NCBI GenBank assembly: GCA_023253905.1
Contig: JALREG010000325.1
Coordinates: 1 to 27,995, forward strand
Direction of reading: 5' to 3'
Source of the DNA: Burkholderiaceae bacterium
GTDB lineage: Bacteria > Pseudomonadota > Gammaproteobacteria > Burkholderiales > Burkholderiaceae
DNA: 27,995 nt
Of the stretch, positions 1 to 6,637 are shown piece after piece. Every line of letters starts with the position of its first letter. Within the stretch, counting starts at the first letter, position 1. The position numbers and the translations under genes are program-made. The notes under the pieces were generated by a model. The model saw only the letters and a program-made list of their open reading frames with translations. It was not told where the DNA came from and searched no databases.

Positions 1-481
1 GCGCGCGCGTCCAGAGCGAGGTGGCCGACCCTTGCCAGGTATCGCCGCCGTCAAGCAGCAAGGCGCCCGGACGCGAGGCCCGCAAACGCTTGACCAGCGT
101 GGCGAGGTGTGCAAAGCCACCTACCTTGCCAAAGCTCTGCGCCGCCGCTTCGAAATCAAGATAGGTGAAGGCATGGGCCTCGGCTGAGCCTGGCCGCACT
201 CCAAAGGACTTGAGCAGGCTCTCACCCACCAGATGCGGCGCCTTGCCTGCCATCCCACCCACACCAAGGTTGACACTCGGCTCGCGAAAATAAATGGGCA
301 GGAGCTGCGCGTGGCAATCGGTGAAGTGCAGCAGGCTGACGTTACCGAAGCGCGGGAGCTCGTACAGCGTATCGCCGGCAGCAGCAGGCCCAGCCGAAGC
401 AGCGGTCTGCGCCGCCGCCTGCAGATTGAGGCCAGCTGCCGCGCCCGCAGCCAGCACCTGGAGAAATTCGCGCCGGTCCAT
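1..481 (-). CDS. soxB: SoxB thiosulfohydrolase, N-terminal part (cut by window edge)
   Basis: SoxB hydrolyses the sulfate group from the cysteine-S-sulfonate carried by SoxY in the periplasmic Sox pathway. Translating the minus strand from the ATG at 481 gives about 160 residues beginning MDRREFLQVLAAG, a short export signal. It continues with the metallophosphoesterase-type motif LLHFTDCHAQLLPIYFREP, whose Asp and His are metal ligands, and later LLDGGDTWQGSAT, the second metal-binding block. Both blocks are typical of SoxB in the 5'-nucleotidase superfamily. A full SoxB has about 560-570 residues, so roughly 400 lie beyond position 1. The ATG is 5 nt after the soxX stop codon with only a weak Shine-Dalgarno, so translation is probably coupled to soxX. 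It is the last sox gene visible in the operon. The identity is firm and only the truncation limits it. Confidence 0.93.
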   Translation of the reverse strand, partial: MDRREFLQVLAAGAAAGLNLQAAAQTAASAGPAAAGDTLYELPRFGNVSLLHFTDCHAQLLPIYFREPSVNLGVGGMAGKAPHLVGESLLKSFGVRPGSAEAHAFTYLDFEAAAQSFGKVGGFAHLATLVKRLRASRPGALLLDGGDTWQGSATSLWTRA

Positions 482-486
482 GATGC

Positions 487-1101
487 TTAGCGATTTACAG
501 GCGAGGTGGGATCAAGCAGCAACGCCATGACATGACGAATCTGCTCCTCGCTCAGAATGCCCGCGGCACCGAAGCGCGGCATGATGTTGCAGGCGTTGAA
601 CGCATGCGCATTCCAGATTCGCGCCCAGGTGTAGCGCTGAATTTCCACCGTGTTGCCGCGGAGCTTGCCGTACTGATAAAGCGTGGGACCGATATTGCCG
701 TACGAGATTTCTTCCTTCGAAATCTGATGGCAGGCATAGCAGTTGCCACCGTTGACGGTTTTGTCGTTATCAGAAAACTGTAGCCCCACGCCGCTCTGTG
801 CAATGCGTTCGCCCTGTTTCCAGTCGCCCAGGAAATTACCTTCGGCAGGATACTTCACCGTATCGAGCGCGGCTTTTTCAAGCGCCGCCTTCATTGGTGC
901 AGGCATGGGCCTGGTGGCATATTCCGAACATTGCTTCTGAAGATCGTTCTGGTCGAGCCGATCGAGCTTGGCAATGCCCCGCTCCTTAAACGATGACTTC
1001 ATGATGCCCAGCACGTCGGCATTCGACGCCGATTGGGCCTGCACGGCCGGAATCAAGGCGACAACGAGGGCCGACCCCGCAAGAATGGTCTTGAGTGTCA
1101 T
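487..1101 (-). CDS. soxX: SoxX, monoheme cytochrome c subunit of SoxAX
   Basis: SoxX pairs with SoxA in the periplasm to attach thiosulfate oxidatively to the SoxY cysteine and pass electrons on to cytochrome c. The 204-residue protein has a Sec signal (residues 1-22, cleaved near VQA-QS) and one heme c site, CYACH (C121, C124, H125). The likely axial Met is M174 in NIMPRFG near the C-terminus. The N-terminal extension before the heme domain (about residues 25-95) fits the longer SoxX type. AAGGAG lies about 8 nt before the ATG. The gene starts 12 nt after soxA and ends 5 nt before soxB, so it sits inside a tight operon. Confidence 0.95.
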   Translation of the reverse strand: MTLKTILAGSALVVALIPAVQAQSASNADVLGIMKSSFKERGIAKLDRLDQNDLQKQCSEYATRPMPAPMKAALEKAALDTVKYPAEGNFLGDWKQGERIAQSGVGLQFSDNDKTVNGGNCYACHQISKEEISYGNIGPTLYQYGKLRGNTVEIQRYTWARIWNAHAFNACNIMPRFGAAGILSEEQIRHVMALLLDPTSPVNR

Positions 1102-1113
1102 GTCTGCGGCTCC

Positions 1114-1944
1114 TTAGCGCTTGATAGCGGGGGAATCCATCTTGCCCCCTTGAGCGCGCACGCCCAGGAAAGTGATCAGGTCGATCGACGCGGGCGAGAT
1201 GTAGTCGATTTCGGGGAAACGCTGCTGACGGAAGCAGTCGTAAATGCGCCACTGCATGGTTCGCATCGCCCCTTGCGACACGCGGTAGGCGGGCCAGGTG
1301 GCAAACGCACGACGCGCGGGCTCGTCCTTCATGAGGTTGGGGAGATCCTGCAGACGGATACGCTTTTCATCTTCACCGTGGCAGGAGGCGCAGGAAAAAT
1401 CATACGGCCCGCCGCGGAAATAGAAGATCTTTTCGCCGCGCTGAAAAGCTGCGATTTCCTTGGGGTGTTTTTGCGGAACGTTAATGGTGGCACCGCGCGA
1501 CTCCTCCACCACGAAGGCCACCAGCGCCTCCAGATCGGTCTGGCGTTGCCCCGCACCAGAGTATGGGTTACGCACCGAATCGGCGCGTGCCATCCCCTGC
1601 AAAGTGACCATGCAGTGAACGATCCGGGCTTCGGCATCCATCACGCTGTCGGTATCGGCGAAGTAGCGTGGCAATTCGGCATACGCGCCCGGCACCACTC
1701 CAGGTCCTTTGCCCAGATCGCAACCCTCCAGACTCGCCTGCTTTGGCCCGCGCCTGGTTTTCCAGAGGCCCTCGCCGCGCATCACCAGGAGTTCTGCGGG
1801 ATTACCGTCGCCCAGCATCTGACGATATTTCTCAAGTTCGGCCTGGGTATTACTCTGAGCATGCGCGGTGAGCGGTCCCGCAGTGACCGCCAACGTCAGC
1901 GCTGCGAAGAGCGCAACCGAACTGCGTCGGATCATCGACATCAT
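1114..1944 (-). CDS. soxA: SoxA, L-cysteine S-thiosulfotransferase (monoheme type)
   Basis: This is the catalytic cytochrome subunit of SoxAX, which conjugates thiosulfate to SoxY. I chose the ATG at 1944 (276 aa) because GGAGGAG lies just upstream; an in-frame start at 1986 would add 14 non-signal residues. A Sec signal runs to about residue 30 (AHA-QS). The single heme motif is CASCH (C185, C188, H189). C237 in RIYDCFRQQ is the conserved cysteine that ligates the active-site heme. Where diheme SoxA proteins have a first heme, this one keeps only C75 and C111, which probably form a disulfide. It lies between soxZ and soxX and follows a strong intercistronic hairpin. Confidence 0.95.
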   Translation of the reverse strand: MMSMIRRSSVALFAALTLAVTAGPLTAHAQSNTQAELEKYRQMLGDGNPAELLVMRGEGLWKTRRGPKQASLEGCDLGKGPGVVPGAYAELPRYFADTDSVMDAEARIVHCMVTLQGMARADSVRNPYSGAGQRQTDLEALVAFVVEESRGATINVPQKHPKEIAAFQRGEKIFYFRGGPYDFSCASCHGEDEKRIRLQDLPNLMKDEPARRAFATWPAYRVSQGAMRTMQWRIYDCFRQQRFPEIDYISPASIDLITFLGVRAQGGKMDSPAIKR

Positions 1945-1970
1945 GGTCTCCTCCCTTCCTGTTAAACCGC

Positions 1971-1995
1971 CCCCGGCACAAGACATGTGCCGGGG
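1971..1995 (-). promoter_or_regulatory. Strong intercistronic hairpin between soxZ and soxA
   Basis: CCCCGGCACA (1971-1980) and TGTGCCGGGG (1986-1995) are perfect 10-bp inverted arms around a 5-nt loop. Two more pairs are possible across a one-base bulge. On the mRNA the stem forms 8 nt after the soxZ stop and ends about 26 nt before the soxA ATG. The bases after it (GCGGTTTAAC) hold no real U-run, so it is a poor intrinsic terminator. An mRNA-stabilising or processing element that raises soxYZ over soxAXB, or a partial attenuator, fits better. The structure is seen directly and the role is inferred. Confidence 0.7.
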
Positions 1996-2003
1996 CGTGA
2001 CGA

Positions 2004-2315
2004 TCAGCTTGCAGTGGCCTCGTCGGTGCGCTTTTCGCCCTTGTTATCGACCCAGCTCACGGTGATCTTGTCACCGGCTTTGGCGCCCTTCACCTTGAAC
2101 TGCAAGTAGGGGTTCTTGGAAATAGCCGGGCCCCAGTGCGCTTTCAGCACCTGCTTGCCATTTAACGCTGCGCTCACTTCAGAGATGTACCAGGCGGGCA
2201 CCAGCTTGCCAGACGAGTCTTTGCGCTGCCCGGTTTCCATCTCGTGGGCCATCAGCACACGAACATCGGCCACGCCATTGCGCACGACGGCGCGAATTTT
2301 CATCGGATCTGCCAT
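2004..2315 (-). CDS. soxZ: SoxZ, sulfur-carrier complex subunit
   Basis: SoxZ forms the SoxYZ heterodimer, whose SoxY arm carries sulfur intermediates between the other Sox enzymes in the periplasm. The protein has 103 residues, the usual length, and no signal peptide; SoxZ is known to be exported together with SoxY. It has the immunoglobulin-like beta pattern of the family, with MKIRAVVRNGVADVRVLMAHEMETGQ near the N-terminus and GDKITVSWVDNKGE near the C-terminus. The conserved MxHxMETG-like block is present. AAGGAGA precedes the ATG at 2315. It lies 34 nt after soxY. Confidence 0.95.
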   Translation of the reverse strand: MADPMKIRAVVRNGVADVRVLMAHEMETGQRKDSSGKLVPAWYISEVSAALNGKQVLKAHWGPAISKNPYLQFKVKGAKAGDKITVSWVDNKGEKRTDEATAS

Positions 2316-2349
2316 GTCTTTCTCCTTGGCTCTGTATGGGACCGGGCGC

Positions 2350-2817
2350 TCAACCGCCGCAACCGCCTAGCGTGACCTTGATTTCCTTCTTCGCAACGTA
2401 GAACTTGCCGTCGGCCTTCACGACAGCGAATACGTCCGAGGTCTGGCCCATTTTGATGCGCATGTTCACATCGGCTTCGGCCCCTTCGAGAATGTCGTAG
2501 GCCCCGGCCAATGCACTGGGATTCTTTTCAACCAGCAGCGCCATCATCTGCGTGTTGGCGAGCGCGCTTCGAATTCCCACCGGAACCACCGCGCCGTTCT
2601 CAGCGATATCCGGTGAGTTGATGATGATGTCCTTCGACTCGGGAGCACCGCTGGCGCCCAGCGCCTTCAGCGTCTCGGCAATACCGGTGGTTTTGAAAGC
2701 TTGTTCAAGCGACTGCGCGCTGGCCTGGCCAGGCCGCAGCAGCCCGATCGCGAGCAGCGCGCCATACAGGCCGGCCGAACCCGCGACCTGCAGCGAAGTG
2801 CGACGGTTGCGATTCAT
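2350..2817 (-). CDS. soxY: SoxY, covalent sulfur carrier
   Basis: SoxY is the central carrier of the Sox cycle: sulfur intermediates are bound to a cysteine on its flexible C-terminal arm. The 155-residue protein ends exactly in VTLGGCGG, the canonical GGCGG arm, with C153 as the carrier thiol. The N-terminus NRRTSLQVAGSAG followed by a hydrophobic stretch to about residue 35 (ASA-QS) is a twin-arginine signal, consistent with Tat export of a folded SoxYZ. AGGAGA lies about 7 nt before the ATG. It sits between soxD and soxZ with short gaps. Confidence 0.96.
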   Translation of the reverse strand: MNRNRRTSLQVAGSAGLYGALLAIGLLRPGQASAQSLEQAFKTTGIAETLKALGASGAPESKDIIINSPDIAENGAVVPVGIRSALANTQMMALLVEKNPSALAGAYDILEGAEADVNMRIKMGQTSDVFAVVKADGKFYVAKKEIKVTLGGCGG

Positions 2818-2868
2818 CGAGACTCTCCTGGTGAAAAGTAAACGGTAGGGACGTGAAGAAACTGTAGA

Positions 2869-4017
2869 TTATGACGCGCCCGAGAGAATCCAGCGGACGA
2901 GCGAACGCGCATCCTCGTCGGAAAGATTTGGGTGGGGCGGCATGGGGATGGCGCCCCAGTTGCCCTGGACGCCGGCGCGTACCCGACCGCTCAACGTGAC
3001 CTCGGCCTTCGCGTCTCCGCGATAGCGCTCCGCCATTTCGCGAAATGAGGGCCCCACCATACGGCTGGCCGTTGCATGACAAGCGAGACAGTTGCTCTCG
3101 CGGGCAAGCGCCGCCGGACCGCGGCTCGCGTCAGCCGCTTTCGGCATATCGCTCACCGCACGGGCCGCACTCGCCGCAGCCAGGGGTTCGCGCAGCGCCG
3201 GCTGCGTGGTGTCCGCACCCCGGGTGGGGCCCACCGGACGGTTCTGTTCGGCCAGGTTTCCGTGGGCGTTGCGCGCAAAGTCGGGCAGCATCGACCGGAC
3301 GTCAAGCACCACCGGGCAGTTCGAGACGCAGGCATCTCCCTGCACATCGGGCTTGCCAGCAACCGACCACATGCCCGGATAGATCACCTTCCCGTTTCGG
3401 TTGGGCAGTCGCTCCTGCACCTGCGCAATGTTTTTGTCGCTCAGCACAAAGTCATTGGGTACGACCTCGGCCAGATTCAGGATGTAGGCAACCAGCGCAT
3501 AGACCTCATCGGGCTTGAGCGTCTTGGGGGCGTTCCAGGGCATGGCGCGATTGATATAGTCCCAGAGCGTGGACACCTGCGAGAGCTTCATCATGGTGGT
3601 GCGCTGCGGGTAATCCTGCCGCTTGAGATTGGCCACCCGTCCGGATCGAATGTCCTCACGCGTAGTTCCCCCAACGACCGGCGCGAACACCTCGTTCGAT
3701 TCGCCAAAGGTGCCGTGGCAGGACTCGCACTTCGCCTCCCAGATCTGAAGCCCTTCGTCGACCGATCCTTTGCCTGCGGGAAGGCCTTTGAAGTCGGGCC
3801 GCACATCAATATCCCAGGCCTGGATTTCACTGCGAGTCGCGGGTCGACCGATGCCCGACCAAGGCCGCGCCGTGCTACCCACGTTCGACACGCGGGTTGC
3901 CGCCGCGTCGCCAGCCTGCGCAGGCTGAGGCGCCTGGGCATGGGCCACAGCCATCGTGAACAACGCCAACGCGCCCAAGCCTGCGGCGCGCCGGATCGTA
4001 GACTGGATCGATTTCAT
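2869..4017 (-). CDS. soxD: SoxD, diheme cytochrome c subunit of sulfane dehydrogenase SoxCD
   Basis: SoxD takes electrons from SoxC as the SoxY-bound sulfane sulfur is oxidised. I chose the ATG at 4017 (382 aa) because GAGGAG sits 6 nt upstream; an in-frame TTG at 4032 would put the start ahead of that site. A Sec signal covers residues 1-28 (AHA-QA). Two heme c domains follow. The first has CESCH (C97, C100, H101) with probable ligand M159 in RAMPWNAP. The second has CLACH (C310, C313, H314) with probable ligand M359 in IPMPPHP. C230 and C234 between them are not in a heme motif. Diheme architecture, length and position after soxC match SoxD. Confidence 0.93.
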   Translation of the reverse strand: MKSIQSTIRRAAGLGALALFTMAVAHAQAPQPAQAGDAAATRVSNVGSTARPWSGIGRPATRSEIQAWDIDVRPDFKGLPAGKGSVDEGLQIWEAKCESCHGTFGESNEVFAPVVGGTTREDIRSGRVANLKRQDYPQRTTMMKLSQVSTLWDYINRAMPWNAPKTLKPDEVYALVAYILNLAEVVPNDFVLSDKNIAQVQERLPNRNGKVIYPGMWSVAGKPDVQGDACVSNCPVVLDVRSMLPDFARNAHGNLAEQNRPVGPTRGADTTQPALREPLAAASAARAVSDMPKAADASRGPAALARESNCLACHATASRMVGPSFREMAERYRGDAKAEVTLSGRVRAGVQGNWGAIPMPPHPNLSDEDARSLVRWILSGAS

Positions 4018-4028
4018 CGTCGATCTCC

Positions 4029-5369
4029 TCAATAGACCTGAACGTTGAACACTTCGCCGCTATCGGCCAGGCGCCACGACTGGATCGCGTTGTTGTGATA
4101 GATGGAGCGGGTGCCGCGCACCTCCCGCAGCTGATTGATGCGCGGCTGCACATGGCCGGTTTCATCGATTGCACGGCTTTGCAGAATGGCGGGTGAGCCG
4201 TCCCAGACCCAGTCGAAATTGAAGCGGGTGAGCGCCTTGGGCAGCACCGGGCTTTCCAGCCGTGCTTCGCGCCAGTTGCGGCCACCGTCCACCGAGACAT
4301 CAACCCGCCGAATGCGGCCACGACCGGACCACGCGAGCCCCGTGACGTTGTAGTAGCCCTTGTCGAGCAGCACCTGACCACCCGAGGGCGTGGTGATCAC
4401 CGACTTCACTTCCTGGATGGAAGTGAATTGGCGATGGGTGCCGTCCGGCATGAGATCGACGTAGTGCAGGACCTCGTCCTTGGTATGCCAGGGCGTATCG
4501 CCCACCTCGATACGGCGCAGATATTTCACCCAGGACACACCCTGCACACCCGGAACCACCAGGCGCAACGGATAGCCGTTTTCGGGTCGAAGCATTTCAC
4601 CATTCATCGCCCAGGCCACCATCACATCATCGAGGGCGCGCTCCATCGGAATGGTACGGGTCATTGACGATCCATCAGCCCCTTCCGCGAGCACGTATTT
4701 GCCGTGCTTCAGGTCGACCCCGCACATCTCCAGGAGCGTGGACAGCAGAACGCCGGTGTACTCACTGCAGGACAACATGCCGTGGGAGTACTGAACGGTG
4801 GGGACCGCCACATTGGCCCATTCCATGCCTGTGTTGGCACCGCACTCAATGAAATGGATGCGCGAGACGGCAGGCAGCCGCATCAGATCATCCATGGTGA
4901 AGACCTTCGCTTCGCGCACCAGGCCGTTCACCATGAGCCGATGCTGGCTGGGGTCGACATCCCACCACCCCTGGTGATGGCGCTCGAAGTGCAGACCGTT
5001 GGGCGTGATGATCCCGAACAGGCCCTGAAGCGGCGTGAAGCTCACCGACGCGGCCGATACCCGGGTGAGGCCTGGGCTTTCACGCCGTTGCAACCCCTTT
5101 TCCCATTTGGAGGGCAGGCCGTAGCCGCGCGCGGCAACAGGCTGACCCAATCCGCGGGTGTGCTCAGGCAGTTTCACGATGGCCGACTCGCCCGGGCCGT
5201 CGATGCCTGAGGCTTCAACTGGGCCACGTTGCTGGGCGGCTGCGCGCCCGGCGGCCACGCTGCCTGCACCAGCAGCAAGCGCGCTGGTAATGAAGCGGCG
5301 CCGCGACGGGGGCTTCGGCGCTTCCGGGGCCGGCGTGATTCGACCGGCAATCCTGAGATCGGAATTCAT
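4029..5369 (-). CDS. soxC: SoxC, molybdopterin sulfane dehydrogenase subunit
   Basis: SoxC is a sulfite-oxidase-family enzyme that oxidises the outer sulfane sulfur on SoxY, so that thiosulfate can be fully oxidised without sulfur globules. The 446-residue protein has a Tat signal (SRRRFITSALAAG, about residues 22-45). The Moco pterin domain contains the cofactor cysteine C176 in RIHFIECGANTGMEW. The dimerisation domain is C-terminal, with DVSVDGGRNWREARLE, and the protein ends near FNVQVY. Its start overlaps the repressor stop codon by ATGA (5366-5369), preceded by a GGAAGGA ribosome site. soxD follows after 11 nt. The SoxCD pair means the complete Sox cycle is likely. Confidence 0.95.
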   Translation of the reverse strand: MNSDLRIAGRITPAPEAPKPPSRRRFITSALAAGAGSVAAGRAAAQQRGPVEASGIDGPGESAIVKLPEHTRGLGQPVAARGYGLPSKWEKGLQRRESPGLTRVSAASVSFTPLQGLFGIITPNGLHFERHHQGWWDVDPSQHRLMVNGLVREAKVFTMDDLMRLPAVSRIHFIECGANTGMEWANVAVPTVQYSHGMLSCSEYTGVLLSTLLEMCGVDLKHGKYVLAEGADGSSMTRTIPMERALDDVMVAWAMNGEMLRPENGYPLRLVVPGVQGVSWVKYLRRIEVGDTPWHTKDEVLHYVDLMPDGTHRQFTSIQEVKSVITTPSGGQVLLDKGYYNVTGLAWSGRGRIRRVDVSVDGGRNWREARLESPVLPKALTRFNFDWVWDGSPAILQSRAIDETGHVQPRINQLREVRGTRSIYHNNAIQSWRLADSGEVFNVQVY

Positions 5370-5767
5370 TGCGGAGTCCTTCCTGATGAGCGAGTACTCG
5401 CTACAGCAACGGCACCAGCAGCCTCGGGGCGCTCAGCGGGCGACGTAAACAGTTCGCGCGCAGCGACATGAACACAGACCGTCCGGCATAACTCGGTAAG
5501 CGTGGCGTCCGCCACGCCGTACCAGGTGAAGTTGCGATCTCGGCGGCGGCTGAGGGCGCCCGCCCGATGCATGGCACCAAGATGGCGCGAAACCGTGGTT
5601 TGCGTGGCCCCGGTGGCGGCGACGATGTCACCCACCGTGCGCTCGCGATCGCAAATCGCATGGAGGATCTTCAGACGCATGGGTTCGGCCAACAACGCGA
5701 AGTAGCACGACGCCGACTCGAACACGCTGTCGAGATCGGACGTAGCAGACGCCGCCGAAGTCTCCAT
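5366..5767 (-). CDS. ArsR/SmtB-family repressor of the sox operon (SoxR/SqrR/BigR-like)
   Basis: This small winged-helix regulator has 133 residues from the ATG at 5767. A TTG at 5797 would extend it, but that TTG lies upstream of the start of transcription predicted here. The recognition helix is in TVGDIVAATGATQTTVSRHL, with the ArsR hallmark FALLAEPMRLKIL before it. Cysteines at 39 (HAICDRE), 94 and 98 (ELCRTVC) match the arrangement in persulfide-sensing ArsR repressors, in which one cysteine near helix 2 pairs with one in the last helix. No metal-site histidine cluster is evident. The stop codon overlaps soxC (ATGA), so it is the first gene of the operon it probably controls. Family is firm; the sulfide/persulfide signal is inferred from cysteines and context. 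Confidence 0.88.
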   Translation of the reverse strand: METSAASATSDLDSVFESASCYFALLAEPMRLKILHAICDRERTVGDIVAATGATQTTVSRHLGAMHRAGALSRRRDRNFTWYGVADATLTELCRTVCVHVAARELFTSPAERPEAAGAVAVASTRSSGRTPQ

Positions 5768-5787
5768 TGATTTCTTTAAGTTATGAG

Positions 5788-5805
5788 TTAATTCCAATTA
5801 AGAAT
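5788..5805. promoter_or_regulatory. Candidate repressor operator (perfect AT-rich inverted repeat)
   Basis: TTAATT-CC-AATTAA (5788-5801) is a perfect 14-bp inverted repeat. An overlapping ATTC-N7-GAAT dyad occupies 5791-5805. Both overlap the -10 box and the expected transcription start of the leftward sox promoter, so a bound dimer would block polymerase. The site lies in a short AT-rich island (about 5765-5835) within GC-rich surroundings. Persulfide-sensing ArsR repressors are known to bind AT-rich dyads of this general type. Assignment to the adjacent repressor is inferred. Confidence 0.6.
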
Positions 5806-5829
5806 ATGCTTCAACACAAATATTGTCAA
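5801..5829 (-). promoter_or_regulatory. Sigma70-type promoter of the arsR-sox operon
   Basis: On the minus strand, TTGACA (5829-5824, a perfect -35) is followed by exactly 17 nt and then TATTCT (5806-5801, a -10 with 4 of 6 consensus bases). Transcription would start near 5794, about 27 nt before the repressor ATG at 5767. A promoter this strong, overlapped by a dyad, suits an operon held off by a repressor and released by a sulfur signal. Confidence 0.7.
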
Positions 5830-5893
5830 ACAGATCTCGCGCTATGCTTTGACGGGAATCGACCCCAGCCGGGGGCGACATCAACCTCTCTGC

Positions 5894-6616
5894 ATGTGTT
5901 CGCCCCCGATGCCGGTCACCGTCTTTCCCTCTTTTTCCACGCTCCGCAGCGGGGGCGCCTTGCTGGTTCCCGCCCTGCTCGGCCTGGCGGCGATGACAGC
6001 TTCGGCAAGACTCGCAGCCGCTACCGTCGAGGCGCCAACCCCATCACCACCCAGGTCGTCCGCGGAGATGCCTCGCCAAGCGGATCGCCCAGACCCAGCT
6101 TTCACGCCTCCGAACCGGGGGGCTACCCGCCTGCGCGAACCGGCAGGCTCCAGTGGACCCGATGCCGGGCACGGCCCAAAGCCTGCCTCGCCCGAGCGCG
6201 ATGCCTTGCCGGCTATCGCGCAGGCCTCATTCGCCGCAGGTCGACCGCTGGTCGTGATGTTCTCGCTTCGGGGGTGCCCATGGTGCGATGCACTTCGGCG
6301 CGAGCACTTCGCCGCTCTCACGGCAACCCAGGAGCGTCTGGGCGTATTCGCCATTGAAATCGATCTGACCGACCTGCGCCCGTTCGCGCCTGCACGCGCA
6401 ACCGATACAGGGCCCACGCGATCTCTCAGCGCCGACAACCCGCGCGAACTCGGCCGGCTGCATCAGGTACGACTGGCGCCAACTGTGTTGTTTTTAGGTC
6501 CTGGCGGAGAAGTGGCCGAACGCCTGGTCGGCTACGGCTCACCCGATTTTTTTGGCGCTTATCTCGAGCAGCGTCTCGCGCAGGCGCGTGCAGCGCTCAA
6601 GCCACCCGCTCGCTGA
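5894..6616 (+). CDS. Exported thioredoxin-fold protein with CPWC motif (SoxS/SoxW-like candidate)
   Basis: This is a probable periplasmic thiol-disulfide protein transcribed divergently from the sox operon. From the ATG at 5894 it has 240 residues; an ATG at 5909 is equally possible and neither has a good ribosome site. A hydrophobic signal segment (ALLVPALLGLAAM) is followed by a Pro/Ser/Arg-rich linker of about 75 residues. The thioredoxin-like domain then carries VVMFSLRGCPWCDALRREHF and the cis-proline region HQVRLAPTVLFLG. Periplasmic thioredoxins (SoxS, SoxW) keep the SoxY cysteine reduced, which is the likely job here given the neighbourhood. The linker, and a loop of about 25 residues before the cis-Pro strand, are longer than in ordinary thioredoxins. 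The fold is confident and the SoxY role is inferred. Confidence 0.75.
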   Translation: MCSPPMPVTVFPSFSTLRSGGALLVPALLGLAAMTASARLAAATVEAPTPSPPRSSAEMPRQADRPDPAFTPPNRGATRLREPAGSSGPDAGHGPKPASPERDALPAIAQASFAAGRPLVVMFSLRGCPWCDALRREHFAALTATQERLGVFAIEIDLTDLRPFAPARATDTGPTRSLSADNPRELGRLHQVRLAPTVLFLGPGGEVAERLVGYGSPDFFGAYLEQRLAQARAALKPPAR

Positions 6617-6637
6617 ACAGAGCGAGACGTCAGTGGA

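Noticed and set aside
1033..1965. A 310-codon + strand open frame opposite soxA and soxX, and similar long frames opposite soxD (3076-4035), the adaptor (11965-12981) and mltD (16974-18062).
   Set aside because: Each lies opposite a clearly identified gene and shows no domain, signal peptide or ribosome site of its own.
4017..4032. TTG at 4032 as the soxD start, overlapping the soxC stop.
   Set aside because: The GAGGAG ribosome site lies downstream of that TTG and is correctly spaced for the ATG at 4017.
5823..5848. TTGTCA followed by TATGCT on the + strand as a promoter for the thioredoxin-like gene.
   Set aside because: The spacer is only 14 nt, too short for a sigma70 promoter, and the sequence overlaps the better leftward promoter.
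6609..6626. CTCGCT/AGCGAG inverted repeat at the stop codon of the thioredoxin-like gene as a terminator.
   Set aside because: The stem is only 6 bp and no T-run follows on either strand, so it does not meet the pattern of an intrinsic terminator.
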